Assembly: GCA_965224795.1 (NCBI GenBank)
Contig: CBDDAE010000002.1
Location: forward strand, 248,001-312,000
Length of the DNA stretch: 64,000 nt
DNA from: NVTR01 sp036480115
GTDB taxonomy: Bacteria; Pseudomonadota; Alphaproteobacteria; Rhodobacterales; Rhodobacteraceae
Reading direction: 5' to 3'
Below, in pieces: positions 61,328-64,000 of this stretch. Within the stretch, counting starts at the first letter, position 1. Each line of letters begins with the position of its first letter. The position numbers and the translations under genes were made by a program. Below the pieces are notes generated by a model. That model was not told where the DNA came from and made no database searches. It saw only the letters and a list, made by a program, of their open reading frames with translations.

Positions 61328-61728
61328 TGGAAAACGGCACCATCGAAAAAACCATCCACATCACTGCACCGCGCGAAGTGGTCTGGGATTACCTGACCAA
61401 ATCAGATCACCTGGCCAAATGGTTCCACCGCCCCGACGACAACCTGTCTGACGGTCAGGCCTTTGATATGAAAGGTAAAGACGGCAATTCCCTGTGTAGT
61501 GGCGCGATTGAAGAAATGTCACCCGTTGACCGGCTGGTTTACAGCTTTACCGCCGGACCAATGCAGGGTCTGATGACCCGCGTCGCCTGGACGCTGACAG
61601 CAGTGCCCGGCGGCACCCGCCTGGGGCTGGTGCATAGCGGCTTTGGCGCGGACGCTGCCGGTTTTGGCCTGCTATCCGCCTTTGACAAAGGCTGGGACGG
61701 CCACCTGATCCGCCTGCGCGAAATGTAA
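61327..61728 (+). CDS. SRPBCC (AHSA1/START-type) domain protein
   Basis: A 133-residue single-domain protein ('IEKTIHITAPREVVWDYLTKSDHLAKWFHRPDDN', 'WTLTAVPGGTRLGLVHSGFG', 'FDKGWDGHLIRLREM'), with a hydrophobic ligand cavity by fold. It overlaps the ArsR stop by one base, so it is coupled. It may bind the ligand that relieves the regulator. Ligand unknown. Confidence 0.9.
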   Translation: MENGTIEKTIHITAPREVVWDYLTKSDHLAKWFHRPDDNLSDGQAFDMKGKDGNSLCSGAIEEMSPVDRLVYSFTAGPMQGLMTRVAWTLTAVPGGTRLGLVHSGFGADAAGFGLLSAFDKGWDGHLIRLREM

Positions 61729-62089
61729 AACCCTTGCCGGATGCCCGCCGCCACCCTATGTGAACAGGTGGCGGGCACTGCCCTTCTCGTTTATGGGGTC
61801 CAAATCCGGTGGCCTTACATAAATCCGAGGGAGCTGGCTCTGTTTGGATCCTGGTTCACTTACCCGGCACCCACCTGTTAAATCAGGCTTCGGGATTTTA
61901 CGTACCCCCACGGTCGCACTTTGGTGGTCCCGCCACATATATCCTACGTCACCTAGGGGCTGTCTGCCCCCATTGCACTAACGCTATCTCCCCAATGATG
62001 TTTTTGAAAAGGTGACTGGGGGCGCGAAAGTTTGCAATTCACCTATGGATCGGTTCAGGTGGCAGGAACTCTATTCGCAAAGGGACGCA
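61729..62089. other. Unexplained 361-base intergenic region
   Basis: A GC hairpin (61743-61776; GCCCGCC..GGCGGGC with GCCACC/GGTGGC inside) just after the SRPBCC stop is probably a terminator without a T-run. Beyond it no convincing gene is seen: the open frames on both strands lack ribosome sites and family features. G- and C-rich runs near 61900 and 61955-62025 could form structure. Confidence 0.4.
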
Positions 62090-62338
62090 ATGCTGAACAA
62101 ACTGCCCTACCAGATTGCCGACATTCAAGTGCCGGTAAAACGTGCCAAAACGCTTGATGCGGCCAAAGTGGAAGAGATCGCTGAAAGCATCCTGGAAGAG
62201 GGCCAGAAAACCGCCATCCAGCTGCGTAAATCTGGCGAAGGGTTCATACTGGTGGAAGGTCTGCACCGGCTAGAGGCATTACGCGCGCTGGGGGAAACCG
62301 AGGTTGAGGGTTATCTGGTACAGGCGCGACGGCATTAG
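62090..62338 (+). CDS. Small ParB-like nuclease-domain protein
   Basis: About 82 residues, MLNKLPYQIADIQVPVKRAK, then 'VEEIAESILEEGQKTAIQLRKSGEGFILVEGLHRLEALRALG', the ParB/Srx nucleotide-binding fold (GxHR-type loop as GLHR). No DNA-binding HTH follows. The ATG at 62090 has AAGGG upstream; one at 62045 is weaker. It is not the chromosome-partition ParB. It ends 10 bases before a LuxR-type regulator. Confidence 0.75.
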   Translation: MLNKLPYQIADIQVPVKRAKTLDAAKVEEIAESILEEGQKTAIQLRKSGEGFILVEGLHRLEALRALGETEVEGYLVQARRH

Positions 62339-62348
62339 GATCACACCC

Positions 62349-62762
62349 GTGAAACAGCACATCATTGGATATGGCATTCTTTTAGCCTTAGGGGCTTTTG
62401 CGTTAAACTGGCTACAATACCGTCTTCTTGTCCGGGCCCATTCCGCTGAGATCACGGCCCTGTTGATCGCCGCTGGTTTTCTGGCGCTTGGGGTTTGGAT
62501 CGGGGCGCGGTTGACCCCGGCCCAACCAAGCGTCGGTTTTCAGAAAAACACAGCCGCACTTAAAGCGTTTGGTATTACCAAGCGAGAATATGCGGTGCTT
62601 GAATTGCTGGCCTCGGGACAATCCAATAAGGGCATCGCTCGCGCCTTAGGTGTCGCCCCAAACACCGTAAAATCCCACCTTGCCAGCCTGTTTGCCAAAC
62701 TGGAAGTCCAGCGCCGAACCCAGGCCGTGGCCCGGGCGCAATCATTTGATCTGATCGCCTGA
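62349..62762 (+). CDS. Membrane-anchored LuxR-type HTH regulator
   Basis: A 137-residue protein starting at a GTG behind AGGA. Two membrane segments (residues about 5-20 and 34-54) are followed by a LuxR HTH ('FGITKREYAVLELLASGQSNKGIARALGVAPNTVKSHLASLFAKLEVQRRTQAVARA'). There is no receiver or sensor domain. Such proteins often pair with DUF4199 membrane proteins, the next gene; signal and targets are unknown. Confidence 0.88.
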   Translation: MKQHIIGYGILLALGAFALNWLQYRLLVRAHSAEITALLIAAGFLALGVWIGARLTPAQPSVGFQKNTAALKAFGITKREYAVLELLASGQSNKGIARALGVAPNTVKSHLASLFAKLEVQRRTQAVARAQSFDLIA

Positions 62763-62864
62763 GCCACCCCCAAAAAGGCAGTAATTTCCCGAATTCACCC
62801 TTTTGGACTATTTGTTAAGCACCCTTGCAATGCTAAGGTTATGGCGAAATCACAGGGGTCAGAC

Positions 62865-63389
62865 ATGTTCAAATTCGCACTGAAATACGGCATAATTGCC
62901 GGGCTGATATCAATCAGCGCCATCACCATTGGGTTGGTTCTGGGGGGCGCCAACAGCGGCGCTTCATCACAACTACTGGGTTACGCAATCATGCTGCTTG
63001 CGCTGTCGGTAATTTATTTCGCCATACGGCGTTACCGCGACACTGTGCTGGGCGGGGTGATCCGGTTTGGTCAGGCGGCCCTGCTGGGCATTATCATTTC
63101 AGCCATTGCCGGGGTTGCCTATGTGGCTGCATGGGAGGTCTATCTGGCTTTCAGTGGCACCGAATTCATCGACGGCTATATCGCCGGTACGGTTGAGAAA
63201 AAGCAAGCCGCAGGCCTAAGCGCCGCCGCGCTTGAGGCTGAGATCGAAAAGCTGAACGGGATCAAAGACAACTACGCCAAGCCGTGGATACGCTTGCCCA
63301 TGACATTCACCGAAATATTCCCGGTCGGGCTGCTGGTATCGCTGATATCCGCCGCCATCCTGCGCACCCGCGCCCCGGCAAAAGACTGA
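62865..63389 (+). CDS. DUF4199-family membrane protein
   Basis: A 174-residue protein with four membrane segments ('FALKYGIIAGLISISAITIGLVL', 'LLGYAIMLLALSVIYFAIRRYRD', 'FGQAALLGIIISAIAGVAYVAAWEVYL', 'FPVGLLVSLISAAIL') and a charged helical loop before the last. It matches DUF4199. The ATG at 62865 (with AGGGG) is chosen over one at 62841. It probably works with the LuxR-type protein. Confidence 0.85.
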   Translation: MFKFALKYGIIAGLISISAITIGLVLGGANSGASSQLLGYAIMLLALSVIYFAIRRYRDTVLGGVIRFGQAALLGIIISAIAGVAYVAAWEVYLAFSGTEFIDGYIAGTVEKKQAAGLSAAALEAEIEKLNGIKDNYAKPWIRLPMTFTEIFPVGLLVSLISAAILRTRAPAKD

Positions 63390-63417
63390 ATTTCCCACCT
63401 AATAAAGGAGCCCAACC

Positions 63418-63789
63418 ATGAGTATCGGACTGTTTTCCCTAAGCCTGAACGTCAAAGACATCACCGCATCCAAGGTCTTTTATGAACATTTAGGATTCAA
63501 AGAAGTCTTTGGCGACGCAAGTCAGGGCTGGATAATTCTGGACAATGGCGATGTTAAGATCGGGCTGTTTCAGGGGATGTTTGAGAAAAATTCATTGACC
63601 TTCAACCCCGGCTGGGGGCCGGGCGCAGCACCGCTGGAGGATTTTGAAGACGTGCGTGATATTCAGAAACGCCTAAAGGCGGCGGGCGTAGATTTTGTCA
63701 GCGAAGCCGACGAATCCAGCACCGGACCCGCCAGTTGCATCGTCACCGATCCAGATGGCAACCCGGTATTGTTGGATCAGCATGTGTAA
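63418..63789 (+). CDS. VOC (glyoxalase/bleomycin-resistance) superfamily protein
   Basis: A 123-residue single-repeat VOC protein ('LFSLSLNVKDITASKVFYEHLGFKEVFGD', 'CIVTDPDGNPVLLDQHV'). Such folds bind metals or act as isomerases, glyoxalases or resistance proteins; the substrate is unclear. A TAAAGGAG ribosome site lies before the ATG at 63418. Confidence 0.88.
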   Translation: MSIGLFSLSLNVKDITASKVFYEHLGFKEVFGDASQGWIILDNGDVKIGLFQGMFEKNSLTFNPGWGPGAAPLEDFEDVRDIQKRLKAAGVDFVSEADESSTGPASCIVTDPDGNPVLLDQHV

Positions 63790-64000
63790 GCTGTGAGGTG
63801 AACAAAACTTGACGCCAGCCCTCAATCGCTTGGCATCCAATAGCATCCGGAACTGTAACTAAACATTCTCGCATTCCCTTAGGTAAGCTTATTCGACCTG
63901 CCGGGTTCCCTTCGGCCTGCACCCGCCTATTGTTGCGACATTAATAACAATCGACATGCATTATGGTTAATAGTGGTGTATTCAGGTCGAATGAAATCTG
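63790..64000. other. Intergenic region at the window end
   Basis: No gene is seen in the last 211 bases. The AT-rich part beyond 63940 may hold a promoter for a gene outside the window. Confidence 0.3.

Noticed and set aside
61756..61938. 60-residue minus-strand frame
   Set aside because: No ribosome site, odd composition and partial overlap with the hairpin after the SRPBCC gene; not supported as a gene.
1..64000. CRISPR array, prophage, insertion sequence, rRNA operon
   Set aside because: No regular repeats, transposase, integrase, capsid or rRNA sequence was seen on either strand.

Overview
The window looks like a chromosome segment of an alphaproteobacterium of the Roseobacter/Rhodobacteraceae group. 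The grounds are a Paracoccus/Roseobacter-type sox cluster, RpoH, CarD and MmcB of alphaproteobacterial type, a tRNA-His without the usual G-1:C73 pair, small Rhodobacterales-type proteins (DUF6476-like, DUF6324-like), and a GC-hairpin plus GATATTTATGGAAA intergenic element seen between convergent genes. Coding density is very high and many gene ends overlap. Family names come from recognising motifs by eye; no database search was possible.

Layout. (1) 1-12.3 kb: sulfur oxidation. On the minus strand, in transcription order, soxV-soxW | soxX-soxY-soxZ-soxA-soxB-soxC-soxD | soxE-soxF, then a terminator, then a DUF302 gene and a Crp/Fnr regulator cut by the window edge. Divergently, on the plus strand, soxS-soxR-soxT. 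AT-rich ATTCATTWAT sites lie before soxX, before soxE and between soxV and soxS, and are candidate operators for the ArsR-type SoxR. SoxD has only one of the usual two haem domains. (2) 12.3-20 kb: two tandem FAD-GcvT demethylating dehydrogenases, a small helical protein, a Rieske oxygenase and a glycerate 2-kinase, a likely methylated-amine (betaine-like) catabolic island. (3) 20-23.4 kb: selenium use for tRNA, an oxidoreductase-SelD fusion and MnmH. (4) 23.4-28.8 kb: an oligopeptide ABC transporter oppA-oppB-oppC-oppDF with the two ATPases fused.

(5) 29-34 kb: a secreted protein, an orphan glycosyltransferase-like protein, a SIMPL protein, and an 817-residue protein that seems to join a GspL/PilM-like N-terminus to a GspC/PilP-like C-terminus. 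(6) 34-37.6 kb: hppD with a divergent Lrp-type regulator and a shared palindrome, then a CPA2 antiporter. (7) 37.6-44.3 kb: cobT and cobS, then carD, fdxA, an S4 RNA-binding protein, a SUV3-like helicase and a TPR protein in one direction. (8) 44.3-54.4 kb: mixed housekeeping genes (SCP2, hydrolase, HpaI-type aldolase, PepF, dipeptidase, Gfo/Idh/MocA, RpoH) and a TetR regulator with twin palindromic operators. (9) 54.4-58.3 kb: RluD-type pseudouridine synthase whose start codon overlaps that of a divergent small membrane protein, then two GH5 glycosidases, each downstream of a tRNA-His; one tRNA is intact and one is decayed, so the unit appears duplicated. (10) 58.4-64 kb: DUF6324-like protein, MmcB with an odd C-terminal extension, a non-pyrrolysine MttB homologue, an ArsR-SRPBCC pair, a ParB-like protein, a membrane-anchored LuxR regulator, a DUF4199 protein and a VOC protein.

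How the genes work together: SoxXA, SoxYZ, SoxB and SoxCD oxidise thiosulfate in the periplasm; SoxV, SoxW and SoxS supply reductant; SoxT probably moves a sulfur compound; SoxR represses. OppABCDF, the two FAD-GcvT enzymes, the Rieske oxygenase, the MttB homologue and the glycerate kinase suggest scavenging of marine organic nitrogen and C1 units. No CRISPR array, phage, insertion sequence or rRNA is visible.
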